Positions 15,815 to 26,044 of a stretch of DNA of 64,000 nucleotides are shown here, piece by piece. Both the position numbers and the translations under genes were made by a program. The notes beneath the pieces are model-generated. The model was not told the DNA's origin. It worked only from the letters and a program-made list of their open reading frames with translations, and ran no database searches. This DNA comes from Roridomyces roridus (taxonomy: Eukaryota; Basidiomycota; Agaricomycetes; Agaricales; Mycenaceae): NCBI GenBank assembly GCA_029378245.1, contig JARKIF010000004.1:3038001-3102000 (forward strand), written 5' to 3'. Positions within the stretch are counted from its first letter, which is position 1; each line of letters starts with the position of its first letter.

Positions 15815-16975
15815 TTTCTCGCTAATATACGCTTGGACCCATCCATCTCGATCCAGCACCAGTTGTTATGCGACTATCCTCGTCTCGGGACCTGCGCTTG
15901 GCTCTTAGCCCCTTGTTGTCCCTCCCAACTGTCGCCTTCGATTTGGACCTGCGACAATCTTGTTCGAACTTTCGAAGACGCAACTACTTACGCAAGCTAC
16001 CTCAGTCTGGAACCCTAGACTCCCACCGCAAGCACTCCGTACAATTATCGTGGCCTTCAGCGCGTTGCGGATACTACTCACTTGGTACTTACCGGTATTC
16101 ACGCCGTTCGATTCGGTGCCGGTCGTTGGCAGTTCCCACAACACTTTTTGCACCGGAAATTGCGCCACTGTGAACACGGACACGTTTAATTTGCCTCTCC
16201 GCATCTATCCGACTCATCGTCGTTACTCATCATTGCTCTCTCTTCAGTGCGTACTTGAGCCACGATTCGCAGTCGCTGCGCTCCGTTCGACTCGGGCTCG
16301 GTGGATACGTGCGCAGTTCGGACAAGATCTTTTTGACATTTTTGTCGCTATTGGAAGGTGTGCACGATTTAGCACTTTTGTCTCTCTCGCTGATATACGA
16401 CTGGACTCATCCAATGATCCATCTTAATCCATCACCAGTCGTTGCAATGTGCGACTGTCCTCGCCGAGGTATATCTGCCTGGAACTGGAACCTGACTCGA
16501 TGGCTCTCGATGGCCGGACCGGGATGCGCTCGATTCTCAGTCCCTTGTTCTCCCTCCCAACATCGCTGTCTCATTCGATTTGGACATGCGACGATCTGAG
16601 TCTAAGAAGCAAGTACATACTCAAATTCCACGTCGTTCCCTCAGAGGTCCGTTGACTTCTGCTTTACCTGCGCGCCTTCCTTGTTTATCGCGGCTTTCAG
16701 GGTGCGGATAGTAGTTGGTACCGGTTTTAACGCCGTTCGATTCGGCGCCGGTCGTGAGGAGCTTGCGACATGAATGCTTTTTACACCGGAAATTGCGCCA
16801 CTGTGAAAACGGACACCTTTGATTTCCTCGTCGACTACATATCTTGTGGGGACGTGTTCGATCTTAGTGCCCACGGATGGCTTTGAATCCGTTCATTAGC
16901 CACGATTCGCTTTCGCAGCGCTCCATTCGACTCGGGCTGGGTAAATACGAAGGTGTGCAAGATGTCATTTCATTT
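15815..16975. repeat. Two diverged direct copies of a ~0.55 kb segment
   Basis: Segments around 15815-16340 and 16378-16950 repeat in the same order. Shared blocks include CTCGC(T)(A/G)ATATACG, CCCTTGTTSTCCCTCCCAAC, CGCCGTTCGATTCGG, ACACCGGAAATTGCGCCACTG and AGCCACGATTCGC. Identity is patchy and frames are broken, so this is an old tandem duplication of unknown sequence. Just downstream (17125-17273) a short open frame ends like a real protein C-terminus, but I cannot assign it. Confidence 0.5.
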
Positions 16976-17613
16976 TTCAGGTCAACATGGATACTTGCAT
17001 CGGCCATTATGCGGTTCACAGAAGAGCGAAGACCCTCAGCGTGCGCAAGCCAGAGTTTGTTGCGTTCCCGCTCGATTCAGTTCTACGCTCTCGTCCAGGT
17101 CATTTTTGCCCCGTTGGTGGAGAGTGGTTGCCGGCAATATGTACACTACTGCGGGCATGGGTGCGGGAGAGTTCTCGCCGGCGGTGTCGAGTGTGTTTGA
17201 TGAAATTGAGAAGGGGAATTTGGATATGGCGCAGAGGAGGATTGTTGCGAGGGCGAGGGCGTATGTGCAGTGATATCTACAACCAATGTTACCAGCAAAA
17301 AGTGAATTGGAAAAGTTATGTAAACGCGTGGCCAGGAATTGGGACCCGACTCGAATCGAACGAGGACAGTTTCAGGGAGACACACCGGCAAGTAGTAAGT
17401 ATTTTGGGCCCTCAGGAGTCGCGGGCTAACGATAGAAGGAACATGGCAGGTATAACCTTCCTAGTTTCGAAGCTCTGAGATTGTTGAGGGAAAGGCGACG
17501 GAATCTATATCATTCTCCGACAGCCGTGGGAAGCGGGACTACTGCGGACTCGGAGTCAATTACCACAGCTTCTTGGCGTCTACTTACTACCCTTGCCCCC
17601 AACCTCGCTCCCA

Positions 17614-18447
17614 ATGTCGAGCCTAGTGTGCCCCATGGCTCTCCTCCCGCCCGAAGTCGCCACCCTCGTCTTCAACAACATCGAGGAGACATCGCATCTC
17701 CTAGAATGCAGCCTAGTCTGCCGCTCCTGGGTCACCTTCTCCCGCTCCAACCTCAAACTCGCCGTCTTCAAAGGCCCCTCCACGGCGTGCTTTGCAGAGC
17801 TGCTCGCATGCCCCACCAACACACTCGCACCCACCCTCACCGAGCTCAGGCTGTACACGTCCAACGTGGAGCCCCTCCTCCCGGCCCTCGGCGCCTTCCC
17901 ATTCCTCCGCGTCCTCGAGTTGGGGTACTGCACCGTCACCGAGAAACTCCCCGCCCTCCCGTCGCTGACGAGCCTCACTTTGAAACTCGTCCAATTCCAG
18001 ACGAGTGGTGTCTTCCACGCGCACGTGGCTAGCTTGCCACTCCTCCAAACCCTCTCGCTCTTTGGCGTTTCGTGCACCGATGCTGGCGATGGGGACGCGA
18101 TGTTCGAGGAAACGGACTGCAGTATCATCATTCCATCCCTGCAGCTCCAATTCTTCGCCGACCACGTCATCGACAAACGGATCTTATTCGCTCTATATGC
18201 GCAGAATCTGACTCTGCTATTGCATGACACCCCAGCCCACGCGTGGTTATCTGAGTTCCTGGTGCATTTGGGTGCAGCGTTGAGGACGCTCAAGATTGTG
18301 ACGTTGCCAAATTGGCAACCCGGTGCGTGTCCCCTTCTTCTTTGTTTTGAGTGAAGCTGACGAGCGACGAGTGTAGATGATATCTTGGCGCAGTTGGATT
18401 TGAGCGCCAATGTCAATTTGGTGGATGTGGAGGCACGGACGATCTGA
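17614..18447 (+). CDS. F-box protein, C-terminally truncated paralogue
   Basis: Exon 1 17614-18322, intron 18323-18376 (GTGCGT..GTGTAG), exon 2 18377-18447. The start MSSLVCPMALLPPEVATLVF leads directly into an F-box (LLECSLVCRSWVTFSR), then leucine-rich repeats. The only intron has the same position and phase as in the neighbour at 20016-21291 (before DILA). After it this copy reaches TGA within about 24 codons, whereas the neighbour continues for about 150. A well-formed continuation (GGTDDLIARETVSAEVHEFY) exists in another frame from about 18425 on, so a small frameshift has probably truncated it. It would act as an SCF substrate adaptor if functional. Confidence 0.6.
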
Positions 18448-19272
18448 TTGCGCGTGAGACCGTCTCTGCAGAGGTGCACGAGTTTTATCGAGTTGTTCTT
18501 GAGAGTCTCACAAAGTTACGGGAAAGCAGGTACAGGAAAGCAGGTGGGAAATCTGCGTACGTAGTACTACAGATATGCAGGGTATACAAGGATTTTGAAT
18601 ACTTCTCCCTGCCACTGAGAAAAGCGAAATAAAATATGCGCATGACCACGCTTCTCCCAGTGACCAGCCCGAGTCGAACGGCAACGAGTCGACTACACTC
18701 CAAGAGTCCAAATTCGGAATGGGTATTGGGTATATATGCACATGCCCTGGCTGTTGATGGTCATCGTCCGGAGAATCAGTAAGGGTTGCTCCGGATCCAG
18801 CTTCCAAAAGATCTCTTTGGCAAGAAAAAGAAGCATCGAGTAATTCTCAAATAATCCTCGGACACGAGTGGAACGGGGTCAAATAATATCATTGAAGCAG
18901 ATAATTTAACAGAAGGCAATGGTGTACTTGAGCCGCGGCATAGCGAGTACATGAACCAGACAAAGCTTCCCGGGAAGCCATACCCACGCGAAAGCGACAG
19001 TCTTGTTGCAGAATCTCCTTACCGTCTCATAGGCTTTGCTGGCTTCCACCACGGGGAGAGGTAATGAATCCCGCAAGGTGTCAATGATCTGAGTCCGAGG
19101 GACTACTTACTGACCTGGCCGATAAGATTCACTCACAAGCGAGAATGGATCGGATTATCCGAACAGTGGTAGCCAAAAATCAGCACAAGAGTCAGGACAC
19201 GTAATTCGATTCAGCGCCAACAAAGTACACTCCGACGTTATAGTACATGATTTATTCGTGGGCCGGCATCGT
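18448..19272. other. Intergenic, no gene recognised
   Basis: It holds the out-of-frame remnant of the preceding F-box gene (to about 18540) and isolated T-arm-like motifs near 18670 and 18860. Nothing else is supported. Confidence 0.4.
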
Positions 19273-19487
19273 TTAGCACTTGCACTCGCCTAACACATGG
19301 GAGAATGAGTATAGCGGCTTTATGTGATAAGAGACTAGCACTTACCGGGCTTGCACGCGCAGCTGAAATAAAAGGGTTCATGAGTCGATGTCCAGGGAAA
19401 GATGCGTAGCAAGACATACGAAGTACCGCAGCCACAGCTGGAGCTGCCACAGTTGGCCTGGGAGACGGGTGTCTGGGTGGTCTGCAT
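19273..19487 (-). CDS. Metallothionein, 33 residues, three exons
   Basis: Exons 19487-19420, 19362-19346 and 19289-19273 are joined by introns of 57 and 56 nt with perfect GT-AG ends. The protein has a 12-residue polar leader and then seven cysteines in C-x4-C-x-C-x3-C-x-C-x4-C-x-C, ending KC at the stop. There are no aromatic residues. This is the size and Cys density of fungal copper/cadmium metallothioneins (the Neurospora/Agaricus type has 25-26 residues and seven Cys), though the spacing differs. It would buffer Cu(I) or other soft metals in the cytosol. A TATATAA lies about 139 nt upstream of the ATG; I see no clear metal-response element. Two exons are only 17 nt. It sits between two paralogous F-box genes. 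Confidence 0.8.
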
Positions 19488-19625
19488 AGGGCGTCAACGA
19501 CAGGAACGATGTGGAGGACATGGACGCACAGTGAACATCTTTGGTAGGTTTGGTGAGGAGTAGATTGGAGTGCGAGTGGGTGGGTAGGTGGGTGGGTGAC
19601 GATGTGATAACGACCCGAGAGGGTC

Positions 19626-19632
19626 TTATATA
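19626..19632 (-). promoter_or_regulatory. TATA box of metallothionein gene
   Basis: TATATAA on the minus strand, about 139 nt upstream of the ATG at 19487. Confidence 0.4.
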
Positions 19633-20015
19633 CCCGAGCAGGCACTGCACCCGACACAGAGGCCGGTGATCCGAAGGTTCTCCAAAAAATCGCGCATGCT
19701 CTTGGCGCTCTCCAGAAAATCGCGCAGTCCCGTGATCGTTGATTATTCATGCCGGTGGATTACTTATTCAGCGCGGGACCCGCGACGGATAAGTAATGAG
19801 GAAATTGAGACATCGGAGAGCGCGGGCAAAGAAAGATCCAGAAGATTGTGTGGCGAAGGGCCAAAATCAAAATGGACAACCTGTCTCCGTCGTCCGATAG
19901 GGAAGATAAGATCAAGGATGACATCGTAAGAGGCTGTACCGAGGTACACTGCGAGTATCAGTGATACGATCAACCATCAAACCGAGCTTCTCCTCTTCCA
20001 CATCCTCCCACCCAG

Positions 20016-21291
20016 ATGTCCGACCCAGCGAACGCGGATGCGTCTCCGATGCCCGGCTCAGCTTCTCCGAAGTGCGACCCCGCCGCCACGGACTCTCCAG
20101 AGCTGCCACCCGAAATCCTCACCGTCGTATTCCACCATTTCCGAGGTCTGAACCGTGAGCTACTGCGGTGCAGCCTCGTATGCCGGACCTGGCTCCTGGT
20201 CTCACGTAGCCTTCTCGGTGCCAGCCTCTTCGCCGCCGAACCTGCGTCCCGACTTGCGCAGCTACTAGAGTGTCCCGAGAACACCCTAGGCCCGAGCCTC
20301 TCTTCCCTCGGGATATCATACAACGCCGACCTGCTCGTCCCACTCTTACCCCGTTTCACGCACCTCCAATCCTTCTATTGGCATGACGCAACCAGCCCGA
20401 TTACGGCCGACGTGCCTGCTCTCCCGTCGCTGACGATCCTGAGCTTGTTTGGACTCCAGTTTTGCTCATACAGCGTTTTCTTCGCCTTCCTGTCGGGTTC
20501 ACCGCTGCTTCGGCATCTCGGGCTCGCAGATATCACGTGTGGTGGAAGCGATGAGGAGGGGATGGTTAAATTTCCTCCGCTCGAGCTCGCCACATTGCAG
20601 CTGTCGTTCCACCGTGAAAACTCCTGCGACACACACATCGTCTTCGCTATGCGTCCACGCAAGTTGATACTCCGCGTGTGGCGCCCGGAATATCGAACCA
20701 TGGTCTCCAAATACCTGGTCCATCTCGGTCCTGTCTTGCAAGCCCTGGAGCTCTCCCGTCTTCCGGTCGAAGGTGAGTGTCATCTTTATTTACGTCCTGG
20801 TGCACCGCTCATCCAATCTGCATCTAGATATCCTCGCATTCCGCTTTTTCGCCAACATCAATTTGACGCGCCTAATCCTGGACAACGCCCTGCGATACGA
20901 CGGGAGCTCAGAGAATCCGGAAACACACGTTCTAGTTAACCCCATACTCCCTCCGCTGCTATCCCACATCGCTGAACAAGCACCTCTCCGGCACCTCATC
21001 CTCCGCGTCACGATCACGGAGCCTCCACGCGTGACCCCCTCCTCTCCCCTCATCCTGCACATGATCGCAAAACGCCGCGTGGACTCGTCGGGTTGGCTCC
21101 CGTTGGCGAATTTACTGGAGGTGTTGGATAGGCCGCCGTTGAGTTCGATGACCATTCCCATTGAGTTTCCTATGGGCGGCGCACCGATTGTGTTGTCCAA
21201 TTCGGGACTGCGGCGGGTCAGAAGGGGATTCGAGCAGAGGATGAGAGGTGTGATGCCTGATGAGAGGTTTATCGCTTTTCATGGAAATTAG
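20016..21291 (+). CDS. F-box/LRR-like protein
   Basis: Exon 1 20016-20772, intron 20773-20827 (55 nt), exon 2 20828-21291. A Pro/Ser-rich start is followed by the F-box LPPEILTVVFHHF..LRCSLVCRTWLLVSRSLL (about residues 30-65) and irregular leucine-rich repeats to the end. The intron position and phase are identical to the gene at 17614-18447, showing that the two are duplicates. The family supplies substrate receptors for SCF ubiquitin ligase; the target is unknown. This copy is intact and serves as the reference for the damaged one. Confidence 0.75.
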
Positions 21292-21673
21292 AGGTACGTT
21301 TTCCCATCTTGGCTGTACGGTCGGTGCTGAAGTTGAGGTATAAGTTGGAAGGATCAACGCCTTTCAATTCGCCACAATAAGTATTCGATGTAGCGCTGGA
21401 TTCAGCATGATAACGTCAAGGAAAAAAGAAGTGATGACGGGTGACCCGATCCCGATTGGTATGGTATGGAGTCCCCGTCCGTACCGCACGGTAAGCTTCT
21501 TGATGCATGATTCCCCTCCATGCTGCGCATTTGGCACCGGCAACATTCGCCCGCATGCCGTGCTCTGTCAGTCGTCAATGATCAACTCGATCAGACGAAG
21601 CTGCCTCTGTCTCTTGCCTACAGCTGAGGGGAGGATAACTCTCCTCTTCCTTGCCTGTTCGGGATAGCCTGGC
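21292..21673. other. Intergenic, no gene recognised
   Basis: No supportable feature between the F-box stop codon and the left target duplication of the transposon at 21674. Confidence 0.4.
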
Positions 21674-22322
21674 AGGACCCCTGAGAATCCCCCAAGAGGT
21701 ATGATACGGAAATCCGGACAAATTTCTTGAAATCCGGCTTCATGTATGATACCAGTCCGGACAAGAACGGCCTCAGACGTCAAGAGGTCTGATCCCTGAT
21801 CCGGACAGAATTTTTGGGCTCTGGGTAGCTCAGATACTGATCCGGACAAGAAAATTTGATAGAGCTCGATTCATGCGGCGGCCGCGAGCGTGTCGGTACT
21901 AGCCTCAATCACGCTGAGCTACTCTTCGCTTCGGAGAGCCCGTGGAGAAGGTATTTCCTCAGACAATCCACGAGCGCCCAATACTCAGTGGAACTCATCT
22001 GAATGGATCGGATGTGGTCGTCCGTGCCAAAATCTGCCTGATTACGAGGGTGAAGGACGGTGTGAGCCTCCTAGACATTGAGGAGGACGATGGTGTTGAG
22101 GATTAGGGACGTAGGGTAAATCAGCCGCATTTTGGAATTTTCTTGAATTTTTGGCGATTTTTTGACCTTTGATGCTCAGTCCGGACAAGATTTTGGAAAA
22201 TTTCGAGGGTGTGATCCTAATCCGGACAAAGATTTCGACCTTTCCAAGTGGTTCAGTCCGGACAACATTGGTCCGATGGTCATTTTCAGTATCATACCTC
22301 TTGGGGGATTCTCAGGGGTCCT
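21674..22322. mobile_element. Non-autonomous DNA transposon (hAT/KDZ-like), 649 bp
   Basis: Perfect terminal inverted repeats of about 34 bp begin AGGACCCCTGAGAATCCCCC and run into a shared GGTATGATAC. The element is flanked by an exact 8-bp target duplication AGCCTGGC (21666-21673 and 22323-22330). Inside, TCCGGACA recurs at least seven times in the same orientation, four times near the left end and three near the right. It has no coding capacity. Eight-bp duplications are typical of hAT and of Zisupton/KDZ elements; I cannot choose between them from one copy. Confidence 0.85.
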
Positions 22323-22500
22323 AGCCTGGCCGACCAATACAACGCATGACAAGTGTATGAACACGTGATGAACCAAGAATAATACACCGTTTGTAACCCA
22401 CCAACGTTGCACATGCCACAGGCATAATACTCCGATTTACCAGGAGAATGAATCCTGACTCAATTCAAGGTAAAGCCAATTGACTAAGGTGGGATTTCAG

Positions 22501-22508
22501 TTTATAAG
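22501..22508 (+). promoter_or_regulatory. TATA box of GST locus
   Basis: TTTATAAG, 54-61 nt before the ATG at 22562. Confidence 0.4.
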
Positions 22509-22561
22509 CGGCGGTAGCGCGCAGCCTCCTCCTGAATCCAGAGCACTTCCCTTCCTCCACC

Positions 22562-23364
22562 ATGGCAGTACTCAAGCTCTACGGCCGAAGCCTGGCTACC
22601 TGCACGCGGCGCGTCGCCACGGTCCTGCACGAACTCAAAGTCCCGTTTGAGCTCATCGCGGTCGACATCGCCAGCCTGAAACCCCAGAGTATCTTGAACA
22701 CCAGCCATTTGGACAGATCCCTTACATCGTACGTCGTTCCCCTGTCTCCAGTTTGGATTCTCACCTGCTGCGTAGGATGACAATGGATTTGAGCTGTACG
22801 AGTCGCGCGCAATCTGCCGATACCTTGTGGCCACGTACGGCCCTACCTCGAGTCTCATCCCGACCGAGCCCAAGGCACACGCGCTGTTCGAGCAAGCCGC
22901 GTCGGTGGAGCTGAACAACTTTGAACCCTATGCGAGTAAAGCTGGGTTTGAGTTATTCAAGGCCAAAATGTACAACATGACCGTTGACAAGACGGTGCTC
23001 GACACCAATCTTGTGATTCTGGAGAAGAAACTCGAGGCGTATGATGCCATCCTCGGGAAGCAGCGGTATCTCGCGGGGGAGGTACGTGCTCTATCAGGCT
23101 ATGCATCTCAGCTGATGGACCGCTAGACACTGACCCTCGCGGATCTCTTCCACCTGCCTTACGGCCCCCTCGCGACGTCGGGTGAGAACGACATCATGAA
23201 CAAGTGGCCGAACGTTTCGCGGTAAGTGGCTTTTTGAATCGATTGATATCGAGTTGGCCATTGACCCTGGGCCTCGTCGCAGGTGGTATAACGAGCTCAT
23301 CGTGCGGCCGTCTTGGTTGGCTTACAATGGCGCGGACAAGGTCAAAACGACTTTAACGTATTGA
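22562..23364 (+). pseudogene. Glutathione S-transferase (phi-like) with a frameshift
   Basis: The N-terminus (KLYGRSLATCTRRVATVLHE) and the next block (TPEYLEHQPFGQIPYI) are classical phi-type fungal GST. They sit in different frames around 22670-22682, where a GEHK-like loop is shortened and one net base is missing. Downstream, introns at 22729-22775, about 23081-23126 and about 23222-23280 all splice correctly into DDNGFELYESRAICRYL, the C-terminal helical domain and a stop at 23362. No in-frame intron can repair the break. It is either a young pseudogene or an assembly error in the AAACCCC run. If intact, the enzyme conjugates glutathione to electrophiles in the cytosol, which would fit with the ABCC exporter at 6-12 kb. 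The promoter retains a TATA box. Confidence 0.75.
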
Positions 23365-26044
23365 ACCAGTAGAATAGTCTCCCAATCCGCAGAGAACTCA
23401 GCAGTGCTTACGCTCGTTCGTTCGTTAGACTCTGTCCGGGCAATGAACCATGTTGGTTTCTCTGTTTCGCATTCGTGGATCGCACCGTGATTCCTATGAG
23501 TGGAGAAAAATCCCTGTGCGTCGCCTCGAGTGAAGTGCCCTGTTGGCCGACTTTGTTGAGTTTTAACGCTCGTTCGACACGAGTTTGGTGTCTAGAGCAA
23601 GGTTTGTTCATTTTCCGTGCTTAAAATCGAAACCGCCTCAAATCAGTCAAACTTCAACTTCAATTTTAATCAAAGGATAGAACAGCATCGCCTGGGAGAG
23701 TTTGGGCGAACAGCCTCATTATACGACTCACACCACATGGAAGCGCCGTGTGGGCAAGTACTTTTGGAGAATTATAACACACGACGGCGCGTTCCGTCGT
23801 GTAGCCGTGGGACTGGGTTGCGGTAATGCCAAGATATTTGACGGCGTTCCGAAATTCAAATGAGTACGTTGCTGACCGTGGCTGACCGAAGTTTGAGGCA
23901 TCCCTTTGATGATCCGGAATCCCTTGTGGACTCTTCCCTCTTAGAAATGCATAGCGAGTGTTTACCATTTTTGTGTGTCAAGACGCGATCCCTTGTGCTA
24001 GTACACGTTTCGTTTATGTACATAGGTCTTTTGTCGCCATGGCCGCGGCAAAGCTAGCTCGGCACCGCCGAGGCCAATTAATAGTGCGTCTGACTCGCGG
24101 GATCGCGGACCAGTGCGTTGCATTGTTGGCAGTCCGAGAGTTTGTGAATTCAAACCCCCGGGCGCGCCTCCAGCTAAAGCCTACTATGCGCCTACACGTG
24201 AATGAAGGGAGTGACCAGGTACGGACGCTGTAACTTCAAGGCCGAGACAGCCCAAACATCGGCCTACCGCCGTCACCGTCACCTCCCTTTGAGTTCGACA
24301 GCACTTGCGACCTGGCCTACGTTCAGTGTACTTGCCGGTTGCGATCCGTCAACACTCGACTTCGGCAAAAAAACTGACACAGTCTGGAATTGAATTCCGG
24401 TCAAGCACCACCAGCCAATACATACATAGTACGGACCGGTGCGGTGACCTCAGCTAGTGGGTATTATGATCAGTATCAAGGTGGTGCAGTGTTTGAATTC
24501 ATAGAGCCATGATCCGGTCTTTGAGCACCGGGGTCTTTTCAATGGTCTCGTCGCTGCCCTAACCGGTTTTCTGGTTGTGTGCACGACGCCTACCAAAGCA
24601 CCAACCAGAAAGCCGAGCAGATTCAAGATGAAATCATCGGAGTCCAAACTGAATTGCTGGTACCGAGTTCCTTCGAGCCAGGTCTGTCGCTGATTCGCAT
24701 TGTACCATGTCAGGACAGTAGCTGAGGGTGTAAGAGTCAAAAGCTTATGGAAGGCTCCCAGGGTTCTATTCGTGAGATGGCATGAGAACATTATAGACTT
24801 TTTGCGGTTCTAGTCTAACGTGAAACCGAATACCGGCTTCCGCGGGGATACGGGTATGAATTGATCAGTCTGTCGGGGACGGGTGAGCGATGTGAACGAA
24901 GATACTTAATTCCTGCTGACCTCAAACCCAGTCATGGCGCATCTCTCGCTAGCGCTGAGACAAATCGTTGGAATCTCGCACCGAACGGGCCTGGAGCAGA
25001 CGTCGAACAGTCATCGTAAGTAAATTCAAAGGAAATCATTGTCAGCGGTCCTACGCACTGACATTGAACGTCGGTCGTCCGCGGGCCAAGTTGCAGCTCG
25101 GACTGTTTCATTGCCAGACCTTTCCGAGCTTGCGCGCTCATTGAATTCAGTCGCTAGAGAGCTCTATTGCATGAAAAGGCCGCAAGATGATTTTTATCTT
25201 AGACTACACTTCCATTATTTGAACCCCGGGCACGGAGGGCTTGGGAAATTTTGCGGGTCAAACTGAAGCTGGTGGAAGCTAAATAAATTCAATGCTGTGA
25301 GCTGGCTTGGCGTTGTTACGGGTAGTCCCCCGGGTCGCATGGCGAAAAGCCATGGAGCAACCCAGAAATTTATCAAAAGAGAATTTCTTCCCATGCAAGT
25401 AGGTAAGGAATGCTGTATTCAATTCACATTGTGTCGAGGCTCTCCATTCCAAATCCAACGGCGATCATACATATCCCGGCCTCACTGCTAGAGACGTGAC
25501 GTACAAGGGCCAAGGCCGGGATCGCATTCGGTCATCAAAGCTGACTCAGTTTCACCGCTTTTCTGCTCCGCACTTGCGCCTTGGGCGGCCTTGCTTACTC
25601 CTCCCCCTCTCTCTGAATGCCACCGTCACCCATTGCGTACTAAAGATGGGCCTTCGGGCCCCACTTCACCACTTCTGCTGTTCGTCTGGTACTAGCAAGT
25701 CTGAGGTCTCGTCAAGCTGGGTACTTGGCATGGGCTGCGCCCAGATGCTTGCCATATGGATTCGCCCTATGAGCCGAGTCAGCTTACGTCGACGTTGCCG
25801 ACCCAAAGGAGACTTCCTATTCTCCCCACGGACAAGTGCCCACGGCATCGAAGCGCACCTCGCACCGCCGGTGAATAGATGGGCGGAACTGGTATGGAAC
25901 GAGCGATCCTTGGGGCTAATGTTGGACAGGCACAAATGCCTTGCCCCAATTGCTTGTAGGACGGACACTGCATCTCTCAAGGTATAAAGGGACCACACAT
26001 TCATCGTCATTTCTCACCGCAGTTTGCAGCACATTCCTTCCAAG
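23365..26044. other. Long intergenic stretch, nothing firm
   Basis: A minus-strand frame at 24450-24791 (113 residues, one hydrophobic segment FILNLLGFLVGALVGVV) has an ATG but no recognisable family. T-arm-like motifs occur near 24380. At the end is the copper radical oxidase promoter, with TATAAAGG at 25983-25990. Confidence 0.4.

Noticed and set aside
17125..17273. Short frame ending like a protein C-terminus (GNMYTTAGMGAG..)
   Set aside because: Considered as a dihydrodipicolinate-synthase-like remnant, but similarity is too weak and no upstream exons fit.
24450..24791. 113-codon minus-strand ORF with a hydrophobic segment
   Set aside because: No homology recognised, isolated in a repeat-bearing gap.
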